A stretch of DNA of 51,555 nt from assembly GCA_005116945.1 (NCBI GenBank), contig SWDH01000045.1, positions 20,184 to 71,738 of the forward strand. The letters run 5' to 3'. The notes under the pieces were generated by a model that saw only the letters and a list, made by a program, of their open reading frames with translations, had not been told where the DNA came from and ran no database searches. The position numbers were made by a program, and so were the translations under genes. Origin of the DNA: Nitrospira sp. Lineage in GTDB: Bacteria > Nitrospirota > Nitrospiria > Nitrospirales > Nitrospiraceae. Numbering within the stretch: the first letter of the stretch is position 1; the number at the start of each line of letters is the position of its first letter. This document shows positions 8,975-17,224 of the stretch, piece after piece.

Positions 8975-9125
8975 CGGAGGGGCCTCATGTACGGTTCGAA
9001 AGAGCTACAAGGAGTGAGAGATCGTTCTGAAAGTCTAAGCGCCTTTCCGAAGACCGTCAAGGAGAAGGCGCATTACTTGACCGTAATTGATCGCTCAGTG
9101 TGCCGATGACTCATAGGACGGGGGA

Positions 9126-9229
9126 AAAGTTTTCCCGGCAAGGCCGCAGCGAGCGAAAGGCCGATGCGTACCTCGATCCGTACGTTGAGGCTTTGAGCGA
9201 AGCGAGAACGAAGCCGGAAGGCTTTTACG
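9126..9229 (-). repeat. Degenerate copy of dispersed repeat A
   Basis: Shares the core of the repeat A family in reverse orientation: the segments ggcaaggccgcagcgagcga, gtacgttgaggct and gagcgaagcgagaac match the four clearer copies. The terminal inverted repeats have drifted. It lies directly upstream of the CARF gene; a longer reading frame through it is only repeat sequence. Confidence 0.6.
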
Positions 9230-9255
9230 CCGTCCTATGCTATAGTTCGCGCGCA

Positions 9256-9693
9256 ATGGCACAAGACCAACCAGTCAAAGCCTTAGTGATCGCGCTTACC
9301 GACCACGCGGCGGCCGCAGTCTATTCGATTAATCGCCTCCAACCTGACGCGCTCTGCTTCGTGTTGCCGGAAGGGGCGAAATCGCTCGTAGAATCAGAGG
9401 TCCAGCCGAAGATCGAGCACTTGCCTAGACGGTGGGATTGGGTGATCCTCGCTGGGACTGGCGAGTTTGTCGGTTGTTATCAGACGCTCGCCCGCACGCT
9501 CCCTGAGATGTTGCGTACATGGGAGGTGCAGCCAGGTGAGCTCGTCGTTGATGTGACTGGAGCCACTCCGGCCATGGCTGGTGCGCTCACGTTAGTGACG
9601 GTGCCGATGAGTTCACGGATTGTGTCGCTTGTGCCGGCACGAGAGGGACAGGAAGAGGACAGGATCGATATTGCCGGACAGCCGTTCATTTGA
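9256..9693 (+). CDS. Small CARF-domain protein (Csx/Csm6-like sensor domain, no effector)
   Basis: A 145-residue protein that resembles the CRISPR-associated Rossmann fold (CARF) of the TIGR02710/Csx family. The first strand (VKALVIALTDHAAAAVYSI) and the diagnostic VVDVTGATPAMAGAL near residues 95-109 correspond to the DxTGGTK(A/P)M motif of this group, with GAT in place of GGT. CARF domains bind cyclic oligoadenylate made by type III CRISPR complexes. No HEPN, PIN or other effector domain follows, since the stop comes right after the Rossmann core. No CRISPR array or cas gene lies in the window. The ATG at 9256 is chosen because upstream codons are repeat A. A TATAGT box ends 9 nt before it and there is no ribosome binding site. 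Confidence 0.68.
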   Translation: MAQDQPVKALVIALTDHAAAAVYSINRLQPDALCFVLPEGAKSLVESEVQPKIEHLPRRWDWVILAGTGEFVGCYQTLARTLPEMLRTWEVQPGELVVDVTGATPAMAGALTLVTVPMSSRIVSLVPAREGQEEDRIDIAGQPFI

Positions 9694-9823
9694 CATACGG
9701 CTTGGATCAAAGTCTCCTTTGCCCCTACTGAGAGAGCACAGGCCTTCGGGGCCTCCATCAACGGGAAGTGAATCTCGCGATACGGTTAAAAAGGTGGTGT
9801 CCTCTGAGGAGAGACCAGCATCT

Positions 9824-9883
9824 TCACGCGTTCTTCTTTTTCAGTTGCTTCTTATGTTTCAGATGACAGGGCTTGTCGGCCAT
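9824..9883 (-). CDS. Micro-ORF, 19-residue basic peptide
   Basis: Minus-strand frame ATG to TGA encoding MADKPCHLKHKKQLKKKNA, with GAGGG 7 nt ahead of the ATG. Nine of 19 residues are Lys or His and there is one Cys. A small stem (TCCT/AGGA) followed by ACCTTTTT lies 20-45 nt downstream and could terminate the transcript. I do not know a family for it. The combination of ribosome binding site, codon-like composition and downstream terminator is suggestive, not proof. Confidence 0.4.
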   Translation of the reverse strand: MADKPCHLKHKKQLKKKNA

Positions 9884-9929
9884 ACACGTGCCCTCGGGTA
9901 CCGACAGCAACCCTGTTGCGCGATCCCGG

Positions 9930-10376
9930 TCAACTCTCTGGCAGGATATCTTCATCTCGTAAGCGCTGGTTCAACGCGATGCCGAGTTCTTGGGATGTTT
10001 TCACGAGGCCTTCGTAGCTCTTGAGATCGGCGTCATATTCCGACATCGGATACGTGCTGAGATTGCCTTGGCGTTGCTCGTGAAACCGCCGACAGATCTT
10101 TCGGAGAGCTTGGATTGCTTCGAGCAGGGCCGCTGTGTATTGGTGGGAACCCTCCAACGCCCCTGGTTCCGCCTTCAATGCCGCAGAAGTTTCCGTCAGG
10201 TCTGATGCTAGCCGATCAAGATCTTTGACGTGAGCGCCAAAGTCAGTGGCCTTGAACAGCCTTGGAATCGATGAGAGGGCTTTGCGCCACGAAAACTTAA
10301 AGATGGCATCATGAATGGCGACATATTCGCCAAGGATGGCATTCGTTCGGATCAGTCCCTCGGGAAGGTCCGGCAT
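9930..10376 (-). CDS. Hypothetical helical protein
   Basis: A 148-residue reading frame predicted to be almost wholly alpha-helical and soluble, with amphipathic stretches such as DLDRLASDLTETSAALKAE and ALLEAIQALRKICRRFHEQR. No signal peptide, membrane segment or known motif is visible. The four-helix appearance recalls small structural or regulatory proteins, but I do not recognise a family. It opens a run of small minus-strand genes (10.4 kb and 11.3 kb follow). The frame has a plausible start and a normal composition for this genome. Confidence 0.6.
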   Translation of the reverse strand: MPDLPEGLIRTNAILGEYVAIHDAIFKFSWRKALSSIPRLFKATDFGAHVKDLDRLASDLTETSAALKAEPGALEGSHQYTAALLEAIQALRKICRRFHEQRQGNLSTYPMSEYDADLKSYEGLVKTSQELGIALNQRLRDEDILPES

Positions 10377-10464
10377 GAGTAGTCCGCGAGAGTTCAGCGA
10401 TTCGGCCTATGAGGAGCGAGGATCCCATCCATCGGGTAATGGCCGTGTTCACTCCTGCACATGG

Positions 10465-10677
10465 TTAGGTTCTACCTCTGTGGTCTTTTTCTTGTTTCCA
10501 TGCTCTCCAAGCATAGAAAAACCCCACCGGCGCGCTGAGGATGCACACAATTGCCAGAGGAGACGAGTCTGCGGCCAGCCACCCGCCAAGAGCGGTATAG
10601 GCGCTTGATCCAACGAAATAAACATACCAGGGAATCCCGCGTTTTTTTTTCGTCGATGGGTCAGTTTGCGATGACAT
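10465..10677 (-). CDS. Small two-helix membrane protein
   Basis: A 70-residue protein with a charged N-terminus (MSSQTDPSTKKKRGIPW). Two hydrophobic segments follow: YVYFVGSSAYTALGGWLAA at residues about 18-36, and LAIVCILSAPVGFFYAW at about 41-57. The tail is charged. By the positive-inside rule both ends may face the cytoplasm. No function is recognised. The context is a group of small membrane and hypothetical genes between 9.9 and 11.3 kb. Confidence 0.6.
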   Translation of the reverse strand: MSSQTDPSTKKKRGIPWYVYFVGSSAYTALGGWLAADSSPLAIVCILSAPVGFFYAWRAWKQEKDHRGRT

Positions 10678-10831
10678 GTGAGATCCTCTGAATGGCCTGT
10701 CTAACTATGAATTATCTGATTTTGGATAACAAGTCCGTTGTGATGAGTTGAAGCGAAAAGGGGATGACCACGAGTTCCTTTGGTGAATCTGTTCACCTGT
10801 GACGACGCCTATTTCGAGAATTATCGGACGC

Positions 10832-11326
10832 TCAGTCATCGACTTTGCCACCTGCGGCACGAACGCATTGCACAATATACTCTCGCGTTTCTGGCGGCAA
10901 GCAGGCGAGTGGCAATGTCGTGAACTGTGCCTTGGAGTAGAGCAACAACCACACGTTTGAAAATTGCCATAACTCTTTGACCGCGGACCACTGTAGCGTG
11001 GTTGTGCCGATGTCGGACACCATAGTGAAGGAGGCCTCCTCAGCGCGAAACGCGGCTTGAGGCTTGTCCATCTGGCGGAACTTTTGCAGCGATCGACGAT
11101 AGTGCACGACAAAGACCATGATGGCGAACGCGACGCCGATTGCCAGCACGACCGCAAGCCCGCCGACGATCCAGGAGGACTGACCGAGCGCCACGAGTAC
11201 GACGAGACCGATTGCGGCAATGAGCAGCGCCACAAAGAATCCGACGCCGACGGAACGCCACCAAAACGCGAATACTGCCTGACGGAGCAACGTCTCGCTG
11301 TAGATGAGTGTGGCTTCATGGGGCAT
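10832..11326 (-). CDS. YcxB-like membrane protein
   Basis: A 164-residue protein matching the layout of the YcxB-like family. A short N-terminal strand region (EATLIYSETLLRQAVFAFW) leads into two adjacent membrane helices near residues 24-72 (GVGFFVALLIAAIGLVVLVAL, then a second Gly/Val-rich helix). A C-terminal PH-like beta domain holds the family-type segment TTLQWSAVKELWQFSNVWLLLYS and ends with Pro-rich LPLACLPPETREYI. The ATG at 11326 is preferred to one 12 codons upstream because the family-like sequence begins at MPHEAT. Function of the family is unknown. Confidence 0.7.
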   Translation of the reverse strand: MPHEATLIYSETLLRQAVFAFWWRSVGVGFFVALLIAAIGLVVLVALGQSSWIVGGLAVVLAIGVAFAIMVFVVHYRRSLQKFRQMDKPQAAFRAEEASFTMVSDIGTTTLQWSAVKELWQFSNVWLLLYSKAQFTTLPLACLPPETREYIVQCVRAAGGKVDD

Positions 11327-12023
11327 GGTCGCTATCGATCCAAGCTGAGAGAACCGGCCCATGCCCGTGCTTCATCGTAGTACTGCGGAGGATGGAAGGG
11401 GTTTGGGCTCCCACCCCAGCGTGGTGGTGTGGTTCGCGGCAGCGCATGGATAGGCGTTGTCATTCTCTCAATCTACCAATCCAAAGGGATGGAATGCTAC
11501 TCCGAATGACTAGGTCAGTGCGACCCGACCAGCAGCTGATAGTTCATCGCAACGCCAGCCGGAGTAATTTCCTGACAGGGCTAGGAGCCTGTCAGGGAGT
11601 GCCTTCGTGGCGAGGCAAGGAGGTGTGGTGAGATGCGAGGCCACAGGCCAGAAAAAACAGTCCTAGTAAAAGCCTCCCGACCCCTTTTATTTTCCACGCG
11701 AGGAGATTCAGCGCGCAGAGGACGAGCCATGTCCTGATCTCGCCGAAGCAAAATGACTCCAATGGCGAGGTGGCCCGGATTTGACAGACACCGTATCGTG
11801 TTCTCATCAATGTGGTCGTGTTCGATCGGAACGCAGCGTCGTACAAGCTCAATTCTGCTTGCCGTTATGGATCAGAACGGTAAGGTGAGGTGCCTCGACA
11901 AGGTGACCGTCGCCGCGCTACAGTCCGGAGAACTCGTCGAATACAAAGAACAAAAACTAACAGGTTCCCTCCTGTATCCCACAACTCTGGGCCGATAGGC
12001 TGCCACTCGATCGTTGGTGCGGC
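11327..12023 (+). other. Gene-poor stretch with repeat fragments
   Basis: About 700 bp without a convincing gene. It holds one REP-like half unit near 11372-11398 (catcgtagtactgcggagga) that resembles the array at 13.5 kb, and a repeat C copy at 11579-11620. A short open frame at 11866-11998 on the plus strand (MDQNGKVRCLDKV...) has no recognised family. An 86-codon minus frame across 11592-11852 has poor coding character. Confidence 0.5.
11579..11620 (+). repeat. Dispersed repeat C, copy 1
   Basis: Begins ggctaggagcctgtcaggg and continues with ttcgtggcgaggc. The same two blocks in the same order recur at 41766-41813 (ggctaggagtctgtccgag, then ttcgttgcgaggc). Only two copies are seen here. 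Confidence 0.45.
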
Positions 12024-13484
12024 ATGAACATTTTTCTGTGCTACCCCTCAGCTGAACGAGCGACAGCAGATCAGATCAACCTCGCTCTGGTGGCGCAAGG
12101 GCACGACGTGTTCTTCGACCGGGACGACTTGCCTGCGGGGGATGAATACCATCAGCGGATTGGTCGAGCCATCGAACAGAGCGATGTCTTCATCTTTCTT
12201 ATGACCCCAGACTCGCTGGCCAAAGGACGTTATACCCTCACGGAGTTGGACATCGCTCAAGCAAAATGGGAGCACCCTGCAGGACACGTCCTTCCCGTAA
12301 TGGTCCAGCCCATGCCAATCAAGGATGTGCCTCCTTACCTTCGAGCTGTGACAATCCTCGAGCCAAAGGGTGATGTGGCCGCCGACGTGGCGCGTGCCGT
12401 CAGTCAGCTTTCGACTGCTGGGCGCAGGCGAAAGATTTCAACCAATCTGATGCTGATCTTCGGCATTGGGCTTGGGCTTGCGCTACTGGGGGCTGCCGCC
12501 CTTCTCGTCTCAAACACGATGGCCTTAAAAGGTGAAATTGGCGACCAACTCGCACGTGGTCGAACGCAAGAACAGGCGCAAGACTACGCCGCTGCCTGGA
12601 CCACCTATGAGCAGGCCAACAAGAGCGTCCAAGGTCACCGATTGTTTCAGTGGCTTGGGGGCACACTGGCCGCAGATATTGCACAAGCGCGGACAAAGCT
12701 CGCCATGCAATGGCTGGATAATATTCGTGTGCCATCCGGCAAGCACTTTGCGGACATCATCGATCCGCTGTTGCCGGCGTTGGATGACGCGATCTCTCGC
12801 AGCGAGGGATCGCAAAAAGGCAACACGCTCGCGTATCGCGGGTGGGCTGACTTCTTGCGATGGCGAGACGGTCGAATAGAGCTCAAGCCGGACGTGTACT
12901 ACCAACGTGCAATCGAGGTCGACCCATCGAATGCCTACGCGCACGTCATGTGGGGCCATTGGGTTCTGTGGACAGGGGGCGATCTGGCCGATGCAAACCG
13001 CCATTTCACGCAGGCGCTCACCGTGGCGGAGCACCGGACGTTTGTCCGCGATCTCCAGTTGGCGGCATTGGGTAATCGATCGAATGATGAATGTGACATG
13101 GCGCAAATCCTCGTCGCGAACGACATGCGACGTGGCCAAGAGCCTTTGGACGCAACCTCTCGCGGACGTCTGTACCGGATCTTCGAATCGCTGTTCAGGC
13201 CTCATCAAGTGACGCGGGAGTCGTTGACGAAGCTGACGGTGGTAGCCCCGACGACAGATCTCCTTGCCACCTATCAGTGGCTGTTTGATGAGAAGGAATT
13301 CCCGGCGTCCAAGCAGTTCTCAGCTCCTTACATTCTGGGTGTGCTGCAAGCGGCAGCGGGACAAGTCAACGAGGCAAGACAGACGCTAGAGGCCTTCCGG
13401 TCTACACTGGGTCCTCGCACGACATACCTAAAAGCAGTGGACGATGCCCTCTCCCAACTCAAAAAAACCTCGCCCACTCAATAA
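12024..13484 (+). CDS. TIR domain-membrane helix-TPR protein
   Basis: A 486-residue protein. Residues 1-130 form a TIR domain: MNIFLCYPSAERATADQ (strand A), VFFDRDDLPAGDEYHQRI (BB-loop region), DVFIFLMTPDSLAKGRYTLTE with a candidate catalytic Glu at 74, and VLPVMV. A single membrane helix follows (residues about 141-163, LMLIFGIGLGLALLGAAALL). The C-terminal half is helical with TPR-like units (YYQRAIEVDPSNAYAHVMWG, then DANRHFTQALTVAEH). TIR domains in bacteria cleave NAD+ or act as signalling adaptors; which applies here is not settled, since a Glu is present but spacing was not verified by alignment. No ribosome binding site is obvious. Stands alone, convergent to the protease-nuclease gene. 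Confidence 0.82.
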   Translation: MNIFLCYPSAERATADQINLALVAQGHDVFFDRDDLPAGDEYHQRIGRAIEQSDVFIFLMTPDSLAKGRYTLTELDIAQAKWEHPAGHVLPVMVQPMPIKDVPPYLRAVTILEPKGDVAADVARAVSQLSTAGRRRKISTNLMLIFGIGLGLALLGAAALLVSNTMALKGEIGDQLARGRTQEQAQDYAAAWTTYEQANKSVQGHRLFQWLGGTLAADIAQARTKLAMQWLDNIRVPSGKHFADIIDPLLPALDDAISRSEGSQKGNTLAYRGWADFLRWRDGRIELKPDVYYQRAIEVDPSNAYAHVMWGHWVLWTGGDLADANRHFTQALTVAEHRTFVRDLQLAALGNRSNDECDMAQILVANDMRRGQEPLDATSRGRLYRIFESLFRPHQVTRESLTKLTVVAPTTDLLATYQWLFDEKEFPASKQFSAPYILGVLQAAAGQVNEARQTLEAFRSTLGPRTTYLKAVDDALSQLKKTSPTQ

Positions 13485-13529
13485 ATGCAAGTTGGCTTAA
13501 AGAGGAGGATGATGTGAACGACGCTCACC

Positions 13530-13815
13530 CGCCTACGCAGGAAGCCACGGCTTCCCGGCCTTCGCAGTAGTCTGCTACGGAGGATGGATAAAGCTGTGGA
13601 GGAATGCGCAGCGGGTGTCCTCCGACCCGTCGGCCAGAGCCTATGGGCGACGTGCCGAAGCCTTGGCGAAGTTAACGCTTCCAGCCTTCGTAGCCGTGTC
13701 GGCACTATGGCGGAGTAGGCTCGGCGGGTTTCACTGAAGACATTAAAGAGACCACGGCTGTCCGGCCTTCGCAGCCGAATCTGCTTCGGCGGAGCAGGGT
13801 AAAGCCGCGAGACTC
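13530..13815. repeat. Cluster of REP-like imperfect palindromes
   Basis: At least three related units in 290 bp, near 13535-13600, 13655-13720 and 13750-13815. They share blocks of the form ccacggctt/gtccggccttcgcag and tctgcttcggcggagcagg, and each can fold back on itself. A half unit lies near 11372-11398. Such GC-rich units usually gather in intergenic DNA between convergent genes, as here. Confidence 0.6.
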
Positions 13816-13966
13816 CATAGGGATCGACTATAAAAATTCGAGATCGTATGAAGTCAGTAGTTCGCAGTCTGTGAATAAATTGCTAGTTGATAGACTCCTT
13901 TCCCCCACTTGTCAGCAGTCTGGATGGCTAGTTTGACCGGTCATACCGCCAGCCTGGCGCAAATAT

Positions 13967-13985
13967 AAGGGTCAGTCCCTTTTAG
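13967..13985 (+). terminator. Candidate bidirectional terminator
   Basis: AAGGG-TCAGT-CCCTT stem-loop followed by TT on the plus strand and by ATATTT on the minus strand. It lies between the convergent TIR and protease-nuclease genes. The stem is only five base pairs, hence low confidence. Confidence 0.3.
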
Positions 13986-14023
13986 TCTGATCCTCAGTGT
14001 CTCATTCCCGCGTGACAGAGGCA

Positions 14024-16294
14024 TCAATCGCCCAACCCGCTCTCGAATCTGATCTTCTTGGCCCACTTCGGGTAATCGATGAGCGGATTGCGGTTGCCCT
14101 GTCGGTGGAAGATGGCTTGGTTGCGATGCCGCTCATAGTCATCCACCGGGAATGCTTGGTGCCATTGGAGCAGCGTGGCCATGCGATCTTGGGTGTACTC
14201 CTTTGCCGTGGCATTGATCTCGCCGGGATAGCGGAGCAGGAAGTAGAGTGTAGCACGTGCGACGACACCCTTGCCTCCGCTGGGTTCGAATTTGTTCTCT
14301 TCCCGCTTGCCGCACTCGTTTCGCGTGACCTCTTCAAAGTCCGGGAAGTCGAAGTAGGGCGTATTGCCACGGAAGCTATTGCATCCCGATTCACAGGCGA
14401 AGAGGTGATGAAGGTCTCCGCGCATCGGCTCCTTTTTCCCAAACCAGGACTGGGGCACTACGTGTTCGCAGTTATACGGTAGCGCCGCCTCCAAGAGGTC
14501 CAGCTCCTGACCGAATTGCGAGGCCGTCATGGTGGATTCTCGCAGCGCCAGCTCCCTCATTCGCAGACCACGTTCCTGATCGATCCTGAAGTCCTCCCGG
14601 ATCAACTCTTCCGGGTCAAACTCCATCCCTGAATAGATGCTGCGTAGTTTGCGATTCGGGCGAAGATCGATCCACGGGTAGAGTTCCTTGCTCGGCTTGT
14701 ACCCGGGTTTTGTCGCATGAGTGCGTCTGACCAAATCGGAGAGCGTGCTGAACAGTTCGTCCGGTGACAGTGAGGAAGAAAGGTCCGCGTAATAGGATTT
14801 TTTATCTTTTGCGTCGACTTTCTTGTCATAGTAGGGCCGGGTCCGTGCTTGGCGCGCTTCCTCCAGATAGGCTCGGAGTTCTTCATCCAGCGCCGTACTC
14901 GGGGCGGGGAGTGACGGTTCGGTGGAAGGCTGAGTCGGCTTGGCGTGACCGGTTGCGGCTGGTTGGGAGACGTCTTGCATGAGTCCGGCGCCGCCCAGCT
15001 GAACGCTGATACTGAGCGGGATGGTCCATGTAGCTACCCCTTCACGAATGTGCGGTGCGCCAAGTGATGGCGACATGCGCGGCGGTCCGAGCGCCCCTCC
15101 CACCGACATGTTTGGAGTTTGGGCGGCCATCGTTGGTATTGCTTCGAACATTTGATCTCTCAATCGATGGCCCAGGCTGCCCAGCGACTGATTCTTGATA
15201 TGCTTCACGATGCGACTGACTCGGACCCCCTCGTTGGCAATCCAGTTGATGGCCCCATCATCCATGTCCGCCGTCCAGAGCGTATTATTCCGGGTCAGGA
15301 TCCGGCCCTGGTCGTCTCGTTTCGGCACACCAGAATGGTGGAGCCCCACCACTTCCCACTGGTCATTGAACAATGGCGATCCCGACGAACCCGGAGCCGT
15401 ATCCGTGTGATAGTGGATAAAATTTTCCAGCATGTCGATAATTTGGTTTTCACGCAGGGCAATCTGCTTGGGGAGCCCGTTCGGATGCTGCACAATCGTG
15501 ACATACTCGCCATTGATCACCTTGCCTTCGTCTTCGATCAGGCGAAGCCAGCCGAACTCCTCAATCCCGTGCCCCTCCATTGATCGTTCGACCACCGCGA
15601 TGAGCGAAAAATCCAGCGGCGTGCTGGTGAGGAAGAAGCTCTCAGGGTCCAATGCAAACGTCACAGTGGGCTGGGCATTTCCCTCGGGGTCGTCCTGGAA
15701 GTTGAACAGGACGCGGGCCTCACGTCCCGCCTCTGCACTCTCCAGCACATGGTTGTTCGTGAGCAGTAGCCGCGGTGAAACCATGAAGCCGGTTCCCGAT
15801 CCTCTGTGCCGGCCATCCTGAAAGAGGCGGACGCAGCCCACGGCACGACTCGCCCGTAGGCCTAGATCCATATATGAAATGCCCAAGAGATCGTTGCTCC
15901 CGATAATTCGCTCAAAGAGGATGTCGCTGAGGTTTTGGCCAGGGATGATACCTGGCGGTGGGAGCGCCCCGATCGCTGGTATCTGCTCCCGCCACGGCGC
16001 ATCGTTCTCCCGTCTTGAGGTGATGGCCGCTCGGCCTTTGGCCCCGCGACGTTTGCCCAGTTCAACCACCGCCTGGGAAATATCTTCTGCCGCGATGCCA
16101 CGACGTGTGGAAACAATAGTCTCCACCACGCGCTCGTTGATCCCCAGGCGCCTCAACCGAGCCCGTACTCGGTCCGGCCTATCTGCTTGCAGAATATGTC
16201 CCGCTCGAATTGCTTGAACGCATTTCTCTCGTTCGGCCCGGCGTTCCCTGTAACGCTGTTCGGTCTCGGTGAGCATCTGATCTTCATGAACCAT
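14024..16294 (-). CDS. Trypsin-like protease fused to endonuclease I domain
   Basis: A 756-residue multidomain protein. Residues 1-90 are helical and charged and may be an effector-associated adaptor domain. Residues about 150-360 form a trypsin/V8-like protease with a full triad: His182 (LLLTNNHVLE), Asp228 (PLDFSLIAVV), Ser304 (APGSSGSPLF). A Pro/Ser-rich linker spans about 395-470. Residues about 480-756 are an endonuclease I (EndA/NucM-like) domain with CEHVVPQSWFGKKEP (His611), GDLHHLFACES and the closing NRNPLIDYP. There is no signal peptide, so the protein should stay in the cytoplasm, unlike ordinary EndA nucleases. AAGGAGG precedes the ATG by 5 nt. The domain pairing suggests a protease-gated nuclease effector; this is inference. 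Confidence 0.87.
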   Translation of the reverse strand: MVHEDQMLTETEQRYRERRAEREKCVQAIRAGHILQADRPDRVRARLRRLGINERVVETIVSTRRGIAAEDISQAVVELGKRRGAKGRAAITSRRENDAPWREQIPAIGALPPPGIIPGQNLSDILFERIIGSNDLLGISYMDLGLRASRAVGCVRLFQDGRHRGSGTGFMVSPRLLLTNNHVLESAEAGREARVLFNFQDDPEGNAQPTVTFALDPESFFLTSTPLDFSLIAVVERSMEGHGIEEFGWLRLIEDEGKVINGEYVTIVQHPNGLPKQIALRENQIIDMLENFIHYHTDTAPGSSGSPLFNDQWEVVGLHHSGVPKRDDQGRILTRNNTLWTADMDDGAINWIANEGVRVSRIVKHIKNQSLGSLGHRLRDQMFEAIPTMAAQTPNMSVGGALGPPRMSPSLGAPHIREGVATWTIPLSISVQLGGAGLMQDVSQPAATGHAKPTQPSTEPSLPAPSTALDEELRAYLEEARQARTRPYYDKKVDAKDKKSYYADLSSSLSPDELFSTLSDLVRRTHATKPGYKPSKELYPWIDLRPNRKLRSIYSGMEFDPEELIREDFRIDQERGLRMRELALRESTMTASQFGQELDLLEAALPYNCEHVVPQSWFGKKEPMRGDLHHLFACESGCNSFRGNTPYFDFPDFEEVTRNECGKREENKFEPSGGKGVVARATLYFLLRYPGEINATAKEYTQDRMATLLQWHQAFPVDDYERHRNQAIFHRQGNRNPLIDYPKWAKKIRFESGLGD

Positions 16295-16439
16295 AGTGCC
16301 TCCTTAAAGAGCAGGGGGCGCCTGCATGGCAACACTCATGCTGGCCCCTGTTCGCCTTGTCTGTTTTCTGCTGTGATCTCGGCTCGACAATTTTAACGCG
16401 CCAGAATGTATTCTGGAACTTTTGTGAGTTCCAGGCCAA

Positions 16440-16811
16440 TTACTCAGAAGGTCCCCCTGGTTGCACATACCGCTTTTCCTGATTTTCTGGAGGTGCGAGG
16501 GAACGACGAGGCAGCGTCGACTTGATGCTTTGGTCGAATGAGCGGTGGGTTCCCTTCGGGTTCTTGTGCGGGCGCAATCCTTTCTCGCGGTGAAGTCGTC
16601 GAGGTCGTAGGCTGCTCCCTGGTTTGGACTCTGGTTTCCTGCAGAGGTCGCAAGAGGGTCGGAGTTCGGAATCATTCGCCCCGGGAGCTAAGGGTCTTGT
16701 GGACAATGAAGAAGGTGGGGCAGTTGATTGCTGTGCAGGAACCTGATTGGTGAAGATCAGCATGATGCTGATCACGAAGAGTGCGCCGAACATAGTTTGG
16801 CTTTGTGTCAT
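16440..16811 (-). CDS. Hypothetical secreted protein
   Basis: A 123-residue frame beginning MTQSQTMFGALFVISIMLIF, a plausible Sec signal peptide with cleavage after VPAQ. The mature part is rich in Pro, Ser, Arg and Lys, is probably disordered and contains a CDLC pair. No family is recognised. Overlapping frames on the same strand are of similar length, so coding status rests mostly on the signal peptide. An ATG 16 codons upstream is less likely because it puts extra residues before the signal. Confidence 0.42.
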   Translation of the reverse strand: MTQSQTMFGALFVISIMLIFTNQVPAQQSTAPPSSLSTRPLAPGANDSELRPSCDLCRKPESKPGSSLRPRRLHREKGLRPHKNPKGTHRSFDQSIKSTLPRRSLAPPENQEKRYVQPGGPSE

Positions 16812-16990
16812 GACGTGTAGAAGAAAGCACACTCTATGCCAGGGCGGTTTGGTTGACAACGGAAAAAGCCGCGTGCTGTTATATCCATGTTTTTCGTCAC
16901 TCGTGAAGCGTATCTCGTAGGATGGGCTCCTTCTCTCTTGCGAGATGCGAGAGACGAACGACGCTTCACGATTTTATGGAGGTGTATGTC

Positions 16991-17221
16991 ATGGATATGA
17001 TGGGACGTGTGGGACTGATCGAGATTCCGATCTTGATCGCACCTGATCAAAAAGTTTGGATGGATCGCATGATTAAGGAAGGCAAGATCGCCATTCCTCC
17101 AGGCGGGACGCTGGAAAAAGGCTCGCTCTATTCGATGTTTGTAAGGATGCTGCTGCATAACGCCATGGAAGAGCAAAAGCGGCAAGAGGTGCTTGACGCG
17201 GAAGACGAGGACGACGAATAG
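16991..17221 (+). CDS. Conserved-looking small hypothetical protein
   Basis: A 76-residue soluble protein (MDMMGRVGLIEIPILIAPDQ...) ending in a strongly acidic tail (DAEDEDDE). The ATG at 16991 has GGAGG 8 nt ahead, which decides it over upstream starts. The middle (WMDRMIKEGKIAIPPGGTLE) looks well folded with an alpha/beta mix. No known motif. A repeat A copy begins 4 nt after the stop. Confidence 0.65.
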   Translation: MDMMGRVGLIEIPILIAPDQKVWMDRMIKEGKIAIPPGGTLEKGSLYSMFVRMLLHNAMEEQKRQEVLDAEDEDDE

Positions 17222-17224
17222 GAC

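Noticed and set aside
9100..9255. N-terminal extension of the CARF frame
   Set aside because: The extra residues translate repeat A; the Rossmann fold starts after the ATG at 9256.
10705..11319. 204-codon minus frame rich in Ser and Arg
   Set aside because: Out-of-frame reading of the YcxB-like gene, which has sensible membrane helices.
11592..11852. 86-codon minus frame
   Set aside because: Covers a repeat C copy, has no ribosome binding site and no family resemblance.
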